Source of the DNA: Escarpia spicata
Lineage: Eukaryota; Annelida; Polychaeta; Sabellida; Siboglinidae
DNA length: 64,000 nt
NCBI GenBank assembly: GCA_963995525.1
Contig: OZ023214.1
Coordinates: forward strand, 37,581,809 to 37,645,808
Direction: 5' to 3'
Every line of letters starts with the position of its first letter. The first letter of the stretch is position 1. Made by a program: the position numbers and the translations under genes. The notes under the pieces were generated by a model, which saw only the letters and a program-made list of their open reading frames with translations, did no database searches and had not been told where the DNA came from. This document shows positions 50,160 to 62,016 of this stretch, in pieces.

Positions 50160-50485
50160 TGCCTTTAACTGACACCTTCCGACGATTACAAATGTGAGTG
50201 CTACATTCACTGGGAGTAGCATTTGACAAGCATAGAACTATACAGTGGAAAGTCACCAATAAAATAAGAAGGCGACTGAAATTTGCTGGACACTGCTACA
50301 TATATAAGGATAAACATGATAAACATTTATTTAAAACCATCCTGTGGCAACCGACACATGGAAAAACACCGTTAAGTAGATCCGCAGCAACTTACATCGA
50401 CTGCTTAAAGGAAGATGTCTAGAGCCGGTGGAGCTGAAGACGGCAATGGTAGACAGAAGAATCTGGAGACGGATGTTTGAGTAAT
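50160..50485 (+). mobile_element. LINE ORF2 C-terminal fragment
   Basis: Reads 'KIRRRLKFAGHCYIYKDKHD', 'ILWQPTHGKTPLSRSAATYI', then in another frame 'ELKTAMVDRRIWRRMF'. This is the recognisable C-terminal tail of an endonuclease/RT-type LINE. It has one frameshift near 50420 and no catalytic region. Confidence 0.7.
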
Positions 50486-50489
50486 GTTC

Positions 50490-52365
50490 GACAGCAGTGG
50501 CCGACATGAATGCAATGAATACACAATTATGAAAGTCTTCTTACCAGTACATCGAACCGGTTGCTCGTCGCACCTCGGCCGGTTGGCCAAATGTCCACGA
50601 CGGACGCTTGGCAACCATCTGTCTCCGGTCCTGCGGATAACCACTCACGTGGAAAGTTGTCATCACGATCACTGCCAATAGACAGAACCCTTGCGCTCGG
50701 TGTGCCATGGACACGAGAGGCTAACTGGACATACACCTTGTGACACCAGACCTGCCCGACAATGACTGAAGACGACCGTGATACGATGTGTACCTCTGAC
50801 GAAGTGCTCTTCAGTACTATAGTTTATCACTGGCTACCTTTCTGATGATGTATTGATATTTGAGAACCTGCAGCCACGAGCACCTACGGCAGTTGCGCGA
50901 ACTCATTGATTCAATTTTCTCGCCTACTCGACGTTTGTGTCTACGAGAGAGTAACGTCTTACAGGGTCTGGTTATTCGATATGCTAAATGTAACATAACA
51001 AAGTAATATTTTGTGTGATGTCTTTATATGACGGCACGTGGGTAGGTTGCGATCTTTTCCGGCAAATTAGCACTTAACAAATGGAACTTGACTATTCATC
51101 ATTACCATTATCGCTACTGGTATATTTAACCAAACGGCTAGTTAACTTGGTGGCGACATGCTTCTCAGCCTAGATCCAGCCATGGCACACAAAGTCAATG
51201 CCGTATGAAGAAGAACATTTCATGTTATAGTAATTACAGCCAGGAATCAACATCATCAGCCTCGTATATTAGGCCTATGTCCAGCTAAAAACAATAACAC
51301 ATATTTGATTTGCCGAGAGCTGTTCTGTTTAAAGGTGCATTCTGAGTTAAACTACCATTTTAACTATTTTTTTTAAGACAGTGCATGTGGAGGGCTATAA
51401 TGCGAACACTATTTACTTATTTGATATCACACTCACTACCACATAGGTCCGATGTCACTTTTGCATTTGATAAGTTATTCGATATATTATGTATTTGCTA
51501 AATTACCGATCGCCAGGTGCTGCCAGCGGAATAATAAAGGTATGGCACACGTTATTTTGTTATTTTCTTACGCCGTTTTATCTAAAAATTGTATCATATG
51601 TGAAAAACAGAATATCAGGAGTTTGTTGATGAAATTTATCTATAGTGCATGAGGCAAATTTATATACTGCAAATTTGTATTTAAAATATGGACGGTCTCT
51701 GCATGCAACTTTAACGCCCGCTCAATGTGGGCTTAATAACATTATCTACAAATGTGGGACCTAATTGCTGATAACGAATGATATCAAAATAATAATGTCC
51801 CATTACCGAAACACTAATTCAGCCATCAGAGATTTAAGTAATATCATTTGTGCCACTAGGCAATGACCTTGTCTATACCGTAGTGGCAAGCAGAAAATTT
51901 ACATTTTGAGGCTATTTTGAACTTTGGAATGGAATGAGCATACGCAATAAGCCAGTATTTGACATATTTATTGTTGTATGTATATTACGGAAGCTACTTA
52001 ATAATAGTGATGCATAAATAATAATTTATAATATTATGACGTTTTATGATGAAACCTTTAACATGATCCGCGCGTTTCTTACGGTAATATCGCCAAATAT
52101 TAGGCGATAAACGTGCACATAATCAATTAGTTGAAAAAAAATTTCTTCAGTTTCTCTATGCAACGTGTATATCATATATCACGGAAACCACACGTAAAAT
52201 GGTTATTGCATAACCGTTTTACCGTTTTAAAATATTAAGTTATTAGATTGTTACTGCATGTCCGTTTTAAATCTTAAGATATTAGATGTAATTCATATCC
52301 GTATTCGAACTGAGAAACCAGCGGGTAGATTTGAGATGCGTTTGTCCTATTAACGGTGCCACATG
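50490..52365. other. Intergenic, nothing recognised
   Basis: AT-rich, with short open frames on both strands between 50484 and 50743 that overlap one another and show no domain features. Confidence 0.4.
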
Positions 52366-52369
52366 GTTA

Positions 52370-52530
52370 CGCTGTAGCGAAAAATCCTGCAGCTGAAAAA
52401 TATTGCAGAATCGACCCTTAATGCGCATCTCCGGAAGTACAGTTTTTCGCGGGGAGACATCAGGCTTGTTATGTTAGGAAGGGCGAAAAAATGCCTAGGT
52501 ATACGTACGTTCATCCAGATTATATTAGTT
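52370..52530 (-). repeat. Dispersed repeat, copy 1 (inverted relative to 59605)
   Basis: The reverse complement of this segment matches 59605-59760 with few differences, including the blocks tctccccgcga, tgcgcattaagggtcgattc and tttttcagctgcaggatttt. Family unknown. Confidence 0.8.
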
Positions 52531-53160
52531 ATTTTATATGTTATTTTATAAGCTACATATAATATATATATTCGTTTTAGGTCATGTCTACTTGATATAT
52601 GTGTAGTGACCGCCGAGTGATGTTCAAAGCGGAACACATAAACAGACCATACGTCACACATGTAGGTGTACGACTGGTACGTTTTATTGTGTGGTAAGCG
52701 AACGGCAACGACACCCTGCATGGTAACAAGACAAATCATTAATAAACACCATCTCCTGGCTTTCATGCAGTGTTAACTAAACTGATTAAACATACATGCA
52801 TGTATTTGTATAACCACTGATCTGTTATTATTGTATAATAACAGATCAGGAGAGAAGGGCAGATAATGACCATCAGGTCAGAGGTTTTGCTAGGGTGGCA
52901 GGACGGAGTGATGTTCGAGTACCGGCAGGATCAGTATCTACCGTAAAGGTGACTGGATTTCACAGGCAGCATGGGGAATGTAAACAAACCCATTGGTGTA
53001 ATGAAAGCTGTCTTTTCACGGTCCTTCTCTTCCATGGCCACTTGATTAAACCCAGAGGCTAATAAAGTTCATCCAGATTATATTAGTTATTTTATATGTT
53101 ATTTTATAAGCTACATATAATATATATATTCGTTTTAGGTCATGTCTACTTGATATATGT
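52509..53160 (+). repeat. 94-bp direct repeat pair
   Basis: 52509-52602 and 53067-53160 appear identical over 94 bases (starting gttcatccagattatatta). The 464 bases between include a 33-base palindrome at 52817-52849 (arms ctgatctgttatta / taataacagatcag). The identity implies a recent duplication or an insertion with duplicated flanks. Confidence 0.85.
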
Positions 53161-55390
53161 ACGCTTTCAATCCACAAAATTGTACATGTGTTTACATTTT
53201 GTCAATATTATGAGTTGTAACAGGCGAGGGACGTACGTTGTCGTTAGTGACCTCCATGACATGCTCATTTTCACTGAATCAGAGTAAGATAATACAGCCT
53301 GTATCTTTGAGAAAGTATGATAATGTCAACCTGTTGGTAATGCTGGAGTTGTCTGTTGACATTAATATGTTAGAACCCTCTATAAGCAAGTGGTGCAGGC
53401 AAAAACAATTCTCTATAAAAAATGATGATAAAAATTATTCATTTCATTCACAGTAGAATATCTGTCTTCTGTCTATTGTCAGTTGTATTTGCATGTTATA
53501 AATTGTATATGTCATATTGTATTCACTGTCTAGATACCACAAATAAATAAATAAACGTAATGTAATTTATTGTAGGTAATGCTGCATTCCAGTGCAATAT
53601 ACTAGACATTGTTTAGCAATGAAAGGACATAGAAGACTGTTCAGCTTGACAAACGATTATGCATTTCTAACATCTGCATGTCCTGGGGTATATGCTATTG
53701 TTAGGTTTATGTTTTCTTTCAAAATGGCACTAGTGACACAATATTTAATATTAAGTTTTTTATTAATGTTAACATAACAAAATAATGGATGCACATCAAT
53801 GGAAATATTGAACTGCTTATTGCATTTGCACAGAGTAAACATTTTATTCTGGTGTTCACATTGATTTCTTACATAACAATAAATACACTCCAATTTCAAA
53901 TGGGAGCCTGGGTTAGTGGTTGGTGTGTTGTGACTGTAGATCAAGTCATGAGTTCAGTATCCACACTTGGACGTGGTGGATATGTACTGCTGGCCAAGGG
54001 ACTTGACCCACTTTACCCCAGTCTGTTCAGCTGCAAATGTTGGTACTTGTTGGGAGGGTATCTGTGATAAACTAGTGGCCATCTAGGAGAGTCACTATAA
54101 CTGCACTCTAAAGTCGCTTGCACTAAGGAAACCAGGTTTAGACACTGGTCATATTCTTTATAGCTTCCTAAGACATAATGCATAGGAGATGACTTTTTTT
54201 ACTTTCATAGGGTGTGCTTTGCTTACAGATGATGACCGACCCTTCTCTATCCATCAGTCTTCCCATCACATGTGTTTATCTCTCCTTCTGGTTCACATAT
54301 TTTTTTCAGGTTATGGCAAAACTGGTATTGCAGGCAAAGCCGGCATGTGAGGTCACAGTGTAAACTGGTATATACACAACATAGACACAATGCTGTTATT
54401 TGAATGGGTCAGGGTAGAATGCATACTTCTGCCATGCTGAACAGTGCCTGTTTCACACAACGTCGCTGTTTCCAATAGACACACTACAGTCCATTGCAAA
54501 TTGTATAATTTATTATAGAAATTCAGACACAGTTTAGTCTATTTCAACCGTAAAAACCTATTTTTGAGGTGCTCCCACACCTGTATATGATAAGTTTGTC
54601 AACACTGTTACACCATTATAACAGTGTCAAATTAGAAATATGTCTAATAATGATATTGTGACATTCAGAACTGGTGACTGGCTTAGATGATATGCACTAC
54701 CTTGCCTATTGCACCAGAGGTGTTGGTATTATTTTTGTACACTTAATCATTAGCACAAAGTACATGTTGTGAGATAAAAGTAATACAAACTTTGTAGAAG
54801 AGCTATGTAATTAAAAATATAATAATTTAATAGAATATTTCTTATGATTAAATGACCAGGGGATACAGGTACAAGTTGCTTGAGCATAATTAACTTATGA
54901 CTAAGTTTAGTTGCTCTACTCTGAGTAATAATCCCCCAAATTTGCAAATATATATTATTTTGTTGACATATATAGTTGGCAAAGAAAGACACAAACAAAT
55001 AAACAAGCAGACAGGGGTAAGCATAACCTTCTTGGAGGAGGTAATTAGCCTATTATATATTATGTACATATGTTATATATAAAAGTGCTTATATCCTTGT
55101 TACTAAGAAATTATGAGAAAAGTGTATTTTGTAAGATATCACATATTTGTTACATGTATACTAGCATTGACTGAAAGAATGATAATAAACATGTGTCATT
55201 CCTTTCATTGCAGCGCGTCATACAAGAGGTTTGTCATCGGGCCATTCCTGTTAGGACAAGCTTTGAAAAGACTTGGACTTGATGATAATGATTTTGTGAT
55301 TTATTTATAATTCCTGTTGTATTTATTCAGTTTTCATAGTTCGAGTAGGGCATAGCAACACATAAGTCTATGACTTCAGCTATGTCCTTT

Positions 55391-55461
<71 letters not shown>

Positions 55462-56430
55462 ACAGCAGCAACACACCATACTGTGCATGTATTATGTTGT
55501 TGTTGTTGTTGTTGTTGAATAAACGTTCATTCATTCATTCATGAAACAAAAGTTAATGAACTGTAGTTGACAGTATCCTGCACACATGCTATGGTGAACA
55601 TATTTGCATTAAAATATAAGGCACAAATGTAATTATACCTATGTGAGGTGTACACATCTATTGAAATTAATTTATGTAATTATTATAGTAATATAAACAT
55701 GTTTTCCATAAGATATATATATTATACTTCTACTTCTACTTGGTCAATCGACATAGTCCATAAGTCTGGATTTTGACGTCCATGTGTGTGCATATATACA
55801 ATTGTGCTGTGCCAGATGTGAAGTTTTGAGAAAATATATATACAAAGTGCGAGTAAAGTTTGAACAAAGTGCCAGTTAAAACACATACCATGGCTTAGAA
55901 GTGTGAAACAACCGCTCCCCTGAAAGCCTGGATGGTTGGAGCTACCACACATTCCCGGGAGGGCGTTTCACCAGAAGACAGTGCGTGGGAAGAAAGAATT
56001 GCTGTAGACATGAATGCGAGTTGGGATGATCTGATATTTATTTGGATGATGCTATTTTGTACTGCTGGGGAGCATTGAGGCAAGGTAATGGTTACCATTG
56101 ATGGCAATCTGTTGGTTTTGGATCCTATACACCAAGAGGAGGAAAGAGAGTTGTCTTCTTCTCTATGTATCAACTATATATTACCATTATAAATGTTTAC
56201 AATATATGTGTGTTTTTATGCACACAGATTATATGCTGTATAATCCAAGTATGCATCATTTCACATTTAATGCACAGCATTGTTGGATATCCTTTTGATC
56301 TTGATTGTATATTGGCCAACACTCCTGTAGAGTCAAACGTTTGGGGTTGGGTGTTCATGCTAATTTAGTTGTGTATAAAGTACTGATATGGTAAGGCGTC
56401 TATTTGTTCGTCTGATTGTTAGTTGTTCTA
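53160..56430. other. Intergenic, microsatellites only
   Basis: No gene is supported. It contains a (CAG)n tract with CAA interruptions at 55393-55472 and (TTG)n at 55496-55517. Short open frames (53789-54067, 55895-56173) have no features. Confidence 0.4.
55393..55472 (+). repeat. (CAG)n microsatellite
   Basis: About 25 CAG/GCA units with three CAA interruptions toward the 3' end, followed shortly by (TTG)n on the same strand. It is not in a supported coding frame. Confidence 0.95.
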
Positions 56431-57090
56431 GGTTTAAAAAAACACATTTCTGGCATGCATCCCGTTTCTCTGGATGTGCAATCATTGAGGCAAACGCGAG
56501 CTGCCCATCTTTGAACAATTTCTATTGTATTGATGAAGACCTGAGTATGAGTGTCCCACACTGGTGATGAAGACCTGAGTATGAGTGTCCCACACTGATG
56601 ATGAAGACCTGAGTACGAGTGTCCCACACTGATGATGAAGACCTGAGTATGAGTGTCCCACACTGATGATGAAGACCTGAGTATGAGTGTCCCACACTGA
56701 TGATGAAGACCTGAGTATGAGTGTCCCACACTGATGATGAAGACCTGAGTATGAGTGTCTCACACTGGTGATGAAGACCTGAGTACGAGTGTCCCACACT
56801 GATGATGAAGACCTGAGTACGAGTGTCCCACACTGATGATGAAGACCTGAGTATGAGTGTCCCACACTGATGATGAAGACCTGAGTACGAGTGTCCCACA
56901 CTGATGATGAGTATTCTAAAAGTGGTTGTAGGATTCTGGCTGGTACCTGGTCGGGTCCTGTTGATTTGTTTGTTTTTAAGTCATGAAGTAAACTGGCGAC
57001 TCCTTTTGTTGTTATGGTGATGTGTTTTATACTAGTAATCTTATGATATGTCTGTGTATACATTGATGAATGTTGCATGTGGCACCACAC
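56430..57090 (-). mobile_element. Internally deleted LINE RT fragment
   Basis: On the minus strand, 'GVASLLHDLKTNKSTGPDQV' plus PARIL (about 57010-56940) is the fingers region of a non-LTR reverse transcriptase. It passes directly into 'LLEYSSSVWDT' (about 56925 onward), which belongs after the RT domain, and ends with 'NTIEIVQRWAARVCLNDCTS' (about 56530-56470). The catalytic YADD region is gone. The 34-bp minisatellite interrupts the second part. Confidence 0.75.
56532..56910 (-). repeat. 34-bp minisatellite, about 11 copies, within LINE coding sequence
   Basis: Units gatgaagacctgagtatgag plus 14 bases recur every 34 bases with g/a and t/c variants. The minus-strand unit encodes SSSVWDTHTQVF, the LINE sequence itself, so the array arose by expansion of that codon stretch. 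Since 34 is not a multiple of 3, the frame rotates every unit. Confidence 0.95.
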
Positions 57091-57140
57091 AATTTTGTAT
57101 ACTTTTGTTTTCAAATAATTAAAATTCTAGTCATTACATA

Positions 57141-58777
57141 CAGCGTTCGAAATAGCACTTGTCCGTTTGTCCGGGACAAGTGATTTTTGGCCCGGACAAG
57201 TAAAATTACTCTACATGGTTATCCGGTGGACAAGTGAAAAGTAAATAGTGACGCATGCAACATTGCAAACTTTTTAGTTGAGGAAATTCAAACGTAAATG
57301 AAGTTCGCTAGCAATCGCGCACGTTGCAATATTGTTAGTGTGTCGGCGTCTTGTCGTTCCGCCGCCAGTGTGTTGTACTTCAGCGTTCGACCAAGTTTAG
57401 TGCCTGCGTTAACAGGGTCATCCGCTGAGCGCACCGACCTAGCTCTGTCCCATGCGTAGAATAGACTACGCATCAGCCATCGTTGATCGAGGTTGTATTT
57501 CATAAAATCGTAAATCGTTCAGTTTGGCCGACGTACAACTTGCTTTCACCCACGGATCATATTTGACGAACTTTGGAAATAATAGACTTTGTATCGCTAC
57601 CTGTTATTTGAATAATTATATAGTTTTAACCATTATTACACCTAACCCACGCGGACTCGGCAGTCTTCCAAGTCATCGAACGTCGTTAGCCGATCCAGTC
57701 CCAAATCGGTAAAAATGTTCAAAACTTGTAACTGGCTCTCCGGTAAATCTATGGTGATGGTTGATAAACGGAATATTAATGAAATTTCAGAAGTGTTGTG
57801 TCTATGTAACATTTATTCTAACCATAAATTGCGAGTTTTCGAAGCCAAATTTTATGCAAGACGCGGGCCGGGGTGCCAACCGCCGTTGACATATTGGCTT
57901 CCGCCAACTACGGCGGTCTGCGCGCGGCAGCGACGTTACGTCATAACTAAATCTATAAATTATATTCCGCCTGGTAGATGTAATTCGGGCACCGTTAAAA
58001 CTATTTATACATCATTGAAATGGTAATACAAAATTTAGTAAAAACATGCGTTTGTTTGTTCGTGATCAATTGAATATATCTCCGTTTGTAAAATACAGAA
58101 CTTTGTTAATATTGAAGTTCATAGAGATTGAACAAAATAATATCAGATTATATTATAGTTTATTCTGATTTTTGTGACATTTTCTGGCTTTACATTGGTC
58201 GGGTTCCTAATGGTTGAATGGCATCTTCAATGACAAACTGAAATTTTACAGCAGTATATATATAACATATAACACTGCTGTAATATATATATATATATAT
58301 ATACCATATTAAACAAAAACAGTTTTTGCAACATTATAACAAATAGCAAGGAAAACAATTGTCTCCTTCCTATCATCGTAATAATTATTTGTTATTAATA
58401 AAAGCGTTCATATCAGCATCACTAAAATATTGGTGTACATCATGTAACGTGTCTTAATATTCGTGATGAATATGTATATATATAGTAATAATAATTGACC
58501 GAAAAAAATTGTTGCAAATATAATTTTGCAATTTCAGAATTTGCAGATTAAATCAAATTGTGTCTTTGATCACAAGTCACTCAGATGTACATGCAACGAA
58601 ACAGCAGGAACATTGTGCTAGTTGTCATAAAATAAGACAGACTTTTTTATGTTTTTTTCCGAAGCTTCGAATCCCCCTGACAGCCACTCGGACAAGTGAA
58701 CATTTTGGCGGATAAGTAGATTTCAAAACTTACTTGTCCGGCGGACAAGTAAATATTCTGGCTTATTTCTATCGCTG
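57141..58777. mobile_element. 1.64-kb DNA element with terminal inverted repeats
   Basis: The left end is cagcgttcgaaatag. The complement of the right end is cagcgatagaaataagc. Both ends carry several copies of acttgtcc/ggacaagt as sub-terminal repeats. The pentamer acata lies directly outside both ends (57136-57140, 58778-58782). The interior has short open frames (57715-58026 +, 57288-57503 -) but no recognisable transposase. I class it as a non-autonomous DNA transposon of unknown superfamily. Confidence 0.65.
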
Positions 58778-58789
58778 ACATAATGCATG

Positions 58790-59604
58790 TGCATTGTGAT
58801 CATGTGATATAATTGGGGTATGTTTAATACACACTGTACACACATTTTCAAATGTTTTATTAAATAAATCGGCATTGCTATTATGCACCATTACTGAGAC
58901 TCTTTTACTTCACGAAATGAGCAAAATGCAGCCTAATAACCACATGATATGTATATATTTAATTATAGCTAGGTATATATGCATGTGGACATTTCTGAAT
59001 GTCTGCATGGGCATACGGGTGTAAACAAAAGCCCGGTGCAGTAAACATGCCCAATGGGTCCGTGAGTGAACGAATATATCATAATTCTTGCAGGATTATA
59101 TTCAGTATACATTAAAGTATATCTACAAGAACACATTTATTATGTGTTGCCTAAATAATTTTAACTAACTTTAAACAAATCTCAATTATTTTACCACCAA
59201 ATATGTGTTTTGGCAGTTTGTACATTATTTTATTATCTGAATACAACTTACAACACATTAGTTGGCTAGCATTTATAAATATTTCCACATGTATCCATAC
59301 AACATTCTAATAATTTTACACCCAACCCATCGCAAATATTCATAATAAAGCTTGAAGACCGCAATTACGTTAATATATTTAGAATAGTCTTCCGTAATAC
59401 GCTAGCCCGATTAAAGTTAAATTAATGAGTTATTAGTTTGGCGCATGTTCTAGAATTTTATCATAATAAATGCAACGGTAATTGTTGTTCCACATTGCAC
59501 TTATTTGCTTCGTGTTTACAATGTGTTAAGATAACAGTATGACAACATTTACAATTAATGGATTTCGCGACTGTCCTAATCAATATCATTCTAAATTTAA
59601 CGCC
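58790..59604. other. AT-rich intergenic, nothing recognised
   Basis: No coding or structured feature is supported between the TIR element and the dispersed repeat at 59605. Confidence 0.4.
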
Positions 59605-59760
59605 AACTAATATAATCTGGATGAACGTACGTAGGAATTTTTTCGCCCTTCCTAACATAACAAGCCCTGATGTCTCCCCGCGAGAAACTGTACTTCCGGA
59701 CATGCGCATTAAGGGTCGATTCTGCAGTATTTTTCAGCTGCAGGATTTTTCGCTACAACG
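59605..59760 (+). repeat. Dispersed repeat, copy 2
   Basis: Reverse-complement match to 52370-52530. It lies about 200 bases outside the last gene of the virus-like element and may mark a point outside its left boundary. Confidence 0.8.
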
Positions 59761-59974
59761 CAATAAATCACACATACCGCGTGCCAATATGGACCGTCGA
59801 ATAGTATTTGCTATGAAGCTTTGTCACTGACTATAGTGAAACACCACAACCACACCTCCCAGGAACAAACAAACTGCCTAATTGTAGTCGTTTGTGGCCG
59901 TGCACAGCCACAGCCCTTCGCTAAAATCTAATTTTAGCCATACATACCAATGTTTCTCAATTTGATAGCTTCCT

Positions 59975-60493
59975 TCATTGATGATCTGACGCTTTGTTAA
60001 CATCCAGAACGTTGCTGCTGGGCGGCACCTCCAGCGTAGCGGTGCGAAAGCCGAGAAGGGTGGTCAGCATAGCGGCACGGAAGACGGTATTCGGTGCCAT
60101 GTGCACCGTTACCTTACGCGTGATGATGTTGTAGCTCAGTTTCACCCGTCCCTCCCCCACCACGCGACGTAGAGCGGCGTTAATGGCGAGGATCAGTGAC
60201 CACGGATCTTTATAGTGTCCGGTCCCGATTCGGGTAATCTTCGTATGCATGGGCCACGGGTTCCCCTCCTCCTTCTGTTCGTCTATCGGTAGCGTTACAG
60301 CGAACCCCGAGTCGTCGTCTACGACGTTGTACCAACTGTGCGGGTACTGTACCTCCACCAGTCCGCACTCCCATTGTCCCCGTAGTAGGATACGTTTCGG
60401 TAGCGTCGTGACGTTGTGGGTCAGTGTGTTGTCGGGGTGCGTGTGCATGGAAGCATTGCTGGGCAACGTGAGATAGAAATCACTCGTCGCCAT
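59975..60493 (-). CDS. Putative minor virion protein of the Polinton-like element
   Basis: 172 residues, beginning MATSDFYLTLPSNASMHTHP. The N-terminal block, followed by 'WECGLVEVQYPHSWYN' near residues 41-56, is a pattern I recognise from a protein recurrent in invertebrate Polinton-like elements. It is probably a capsid-associated (minor) component, but that role is inference. No signal peptide or membrane segment is seen. It stops after 'NVLDVNKASDHQ'. The family is, to my knowledge, longer, so the C-terminus may be lost through a nearby frame change; another frame stays open for about 38 codons past the stop. It is the last gene on the left. Confidence 0.55.
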   Translation of the reverse strand: MATSDFYLTLPSNASMHTHPDNTLTHNVTTLPKRILLRGQWECGLVEVQYPHSWYNVVDDDSGFAVTLPIDEQKEEGNPWPMHTKITRIGTGHYKDPWSLILAINAALRRVVGEGRVKLSYNIITRKVTVHMAPNTVFRAAMLTTLLGFRTATLEVPPSSNVLDVNKASDHQ

Positions 60494-60497
60494 GTTG

Positions 60498-60785
60498 TTA
60501 TTGTTTCAACGTCGGACTGGGTAGCAGGTAACCCAACGAACTACTCAACAGGGCCGTCCACAGAGTCGGATTCGCGTGGTGCCCGAACGTCAGGTTGTAT
60601 ATGCTGACCAAGATGACCGTGTACAAGATGATGACCTGACACAGAAAGACGATCTCCTCTTTGGGACACGCGGTGCCGAATGTGTGCCACGGAGTCCTCT
60701 CTTTCTTTAGTGGTGGTGGGGTGGCGTCGACGTCGTCTTCTTCTTCGTCGCTAACGGTGATCCGTGATGTCGTCTCGTCTGCCAT
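60498..60785 (-). CDS. Small acidic-then-hydrophobic membrane protein
   Basis: 95 residues. An acidic N-terminus (about 1-25, 'SDEEEDDVDATPPP') is followed by one strong membrane helix at about 46-67 (VFLCQVIILYTVILVSIYNL at its core) and a second weaker hydrophobic segment at about 74-90. It is separated from the 172-residue gene by only four bases and follows the integrase by about 33, so it fits the compact cluster. I do not recognise the family. Short membrane proteins are common in Polinton-like elements and their roles are unknown. Confidence 0.6.
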   Translation of the reverse strand: MADETTSRITVSDEEEDDVDATPPPLKKERTPWHTFGTACPKEEIVFLCQVIILYTVILVSIYNLTFGHHANPTLWTALLSSSLGYLLPSPTLKQ

Positions 60786-60818
60786 GCGTGGACGACTGAC
60801 ATCGCGACGGACGCGCGA

Positions 60819-61983
60819 CTAGTCTTTATAGCCGACGAGGGCCTTGGCATCGATCCAGCTGTTGAATTTCGAAGGGTATCCGAACCATTTCACCAACACC
60901 TCCCGTCGCCTGCCTACCTTGCGGCGCTGCACTATCGATTCCACGCGGTACAGTTTATCGGCCGGAACCGTCACCTTCTGCAACTCCGGTTCGTAGAAGG
61001 TACCGTCCAGTATCTCTCCGAGATCGTTCGTTAGACGATAGACGGGCGGATCGGACGGATGCACCTCGCGTATCCTGAATAGTGTAGCCTTTGTCGAACC
61101 GTCTTTTGACCTTGCTGATACTTACGCGATCCCCCACGTGGTACTTGGGCACGCCCTTACCGTGATGATCGCCGTACAGGCGCTGCCACACCTCTTCCTG
61201 ATTAGTCGCATCCACCTGCGACGGAGGCATCCCGATACTGCGGTGGGGCGTGTCGTTGTACGTGCGCACCAGATCCGGAAGGATATCGATGTATCGCCAC
61301 GTTTCTTTGTGTGTCAGGTATCGCCACATCCGCGTCATTAGCGTGCGATTGAAGCGTTCCACGATGCTCGCCTTGGTCTCCTCGTTGTAGGTGGAGAAGT
61401 GTTGGATGCCGTACCTGTCCAATACACCCCGAACGCTACGGTTATATAATTCCAGACCTCTATCGGTCTGCAACAACAGCGGCTGAATGTCGGTGAAGAG
61501 TCCGTTCAGCGCCTTCGACACAGACGTCGCCGACTTGGTCTACAGCGGAACGCATCGGGCGACTTTCGAGAAGACGTCGATCACCGTGAGCAGGAACGTC
61601 GTACCGTCGTTTTCTTTTTTCAGACTGGCCACGTCGACAAGATCGGCTTGCCACTGTTGATCCCGTCCTCCGACGACCGTGCGTCGTCGCTTGAAACGAA
61701 CTCTGACCGGTTTGTGTAGGGTATAGGTGTTCTGTTCCGATAGCCATTGTTCGACGATCTTTCTCGGTACGCGTGGTACGTCTCGGAAGTCGACTCGCCG
61801 CAAAGACGCGATTCCCCCGTAACTTCCCACCTTGGCGGGGTCGAAGTAGACGTCCTCCAGCTGTTTCCGTCGTCGCACCATGATCGTATGATATAATCGA
61901 TGATAATCCCGCACACGATGGGAAGTCCGGCGTAAGCGACACCGGTAAACAGACGACGTGTTAGACTGTCCCGTGTATCGCAC
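60819..61983 (-). pseudogene. Retrovirus-type integrase with chromodomain, broken
   Basis: DDE integrase (rve fold) of the Polinton/F54H12.3-like type, which joins element ends to host DNA. First catalytic Asp in 'WQADLVDV' (about 61640), second in 'LLLQTDRGLEL' (about 61475), Glu in 'ASIVERFNRTL' (about 61360). A C-terminal chromodomain-like segment, 'YRVESIVQRRKVGRRREVLV' then KWFGYPSKFNSW, lies at about 60960-60835. An in-frame TAG at 61540-61542 separates the first Asp from the second, and the frame resumes unchanged. A second lesion, a frameshift near 61075-61090, separates the catalytic core from the chromodomain, and a few residues may be missing there. A good start is the Met at 61881 ('MVRRRKQLEDVYFDPAK'), though the frame is open from 61983. 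The protein cannot be made intact from this copy without recoding. Confidence 0.8.
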
Positions 61984-61985
61984 AT
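61860..61985 (-). other. Possible short overlapping membrane ORF
   Basis: In another frame from ATG 61985, 'MCDTRDSLTRRLFTGVAYAG' is followed by LPIVCGIIIDYIIRSW, a plausible single membrane helix. It overlaps the integrase start and continues as unlikely sequence to 61620. It may be a chance frame or a small overlapping gene cut by later changes. Confidence 0.25.
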
Positions 61986-62016
61986 TATGTCGGTGAATCG
62001 AGACGGTGCGCCTCTT

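Noticed and set aside
56532..56910. CRISPR-like array (34-bp repeats)
   Set aside because: The repeats are contiguous with no unique spacers, and the genome is an animal's; it is a minisatellite in a LINE.
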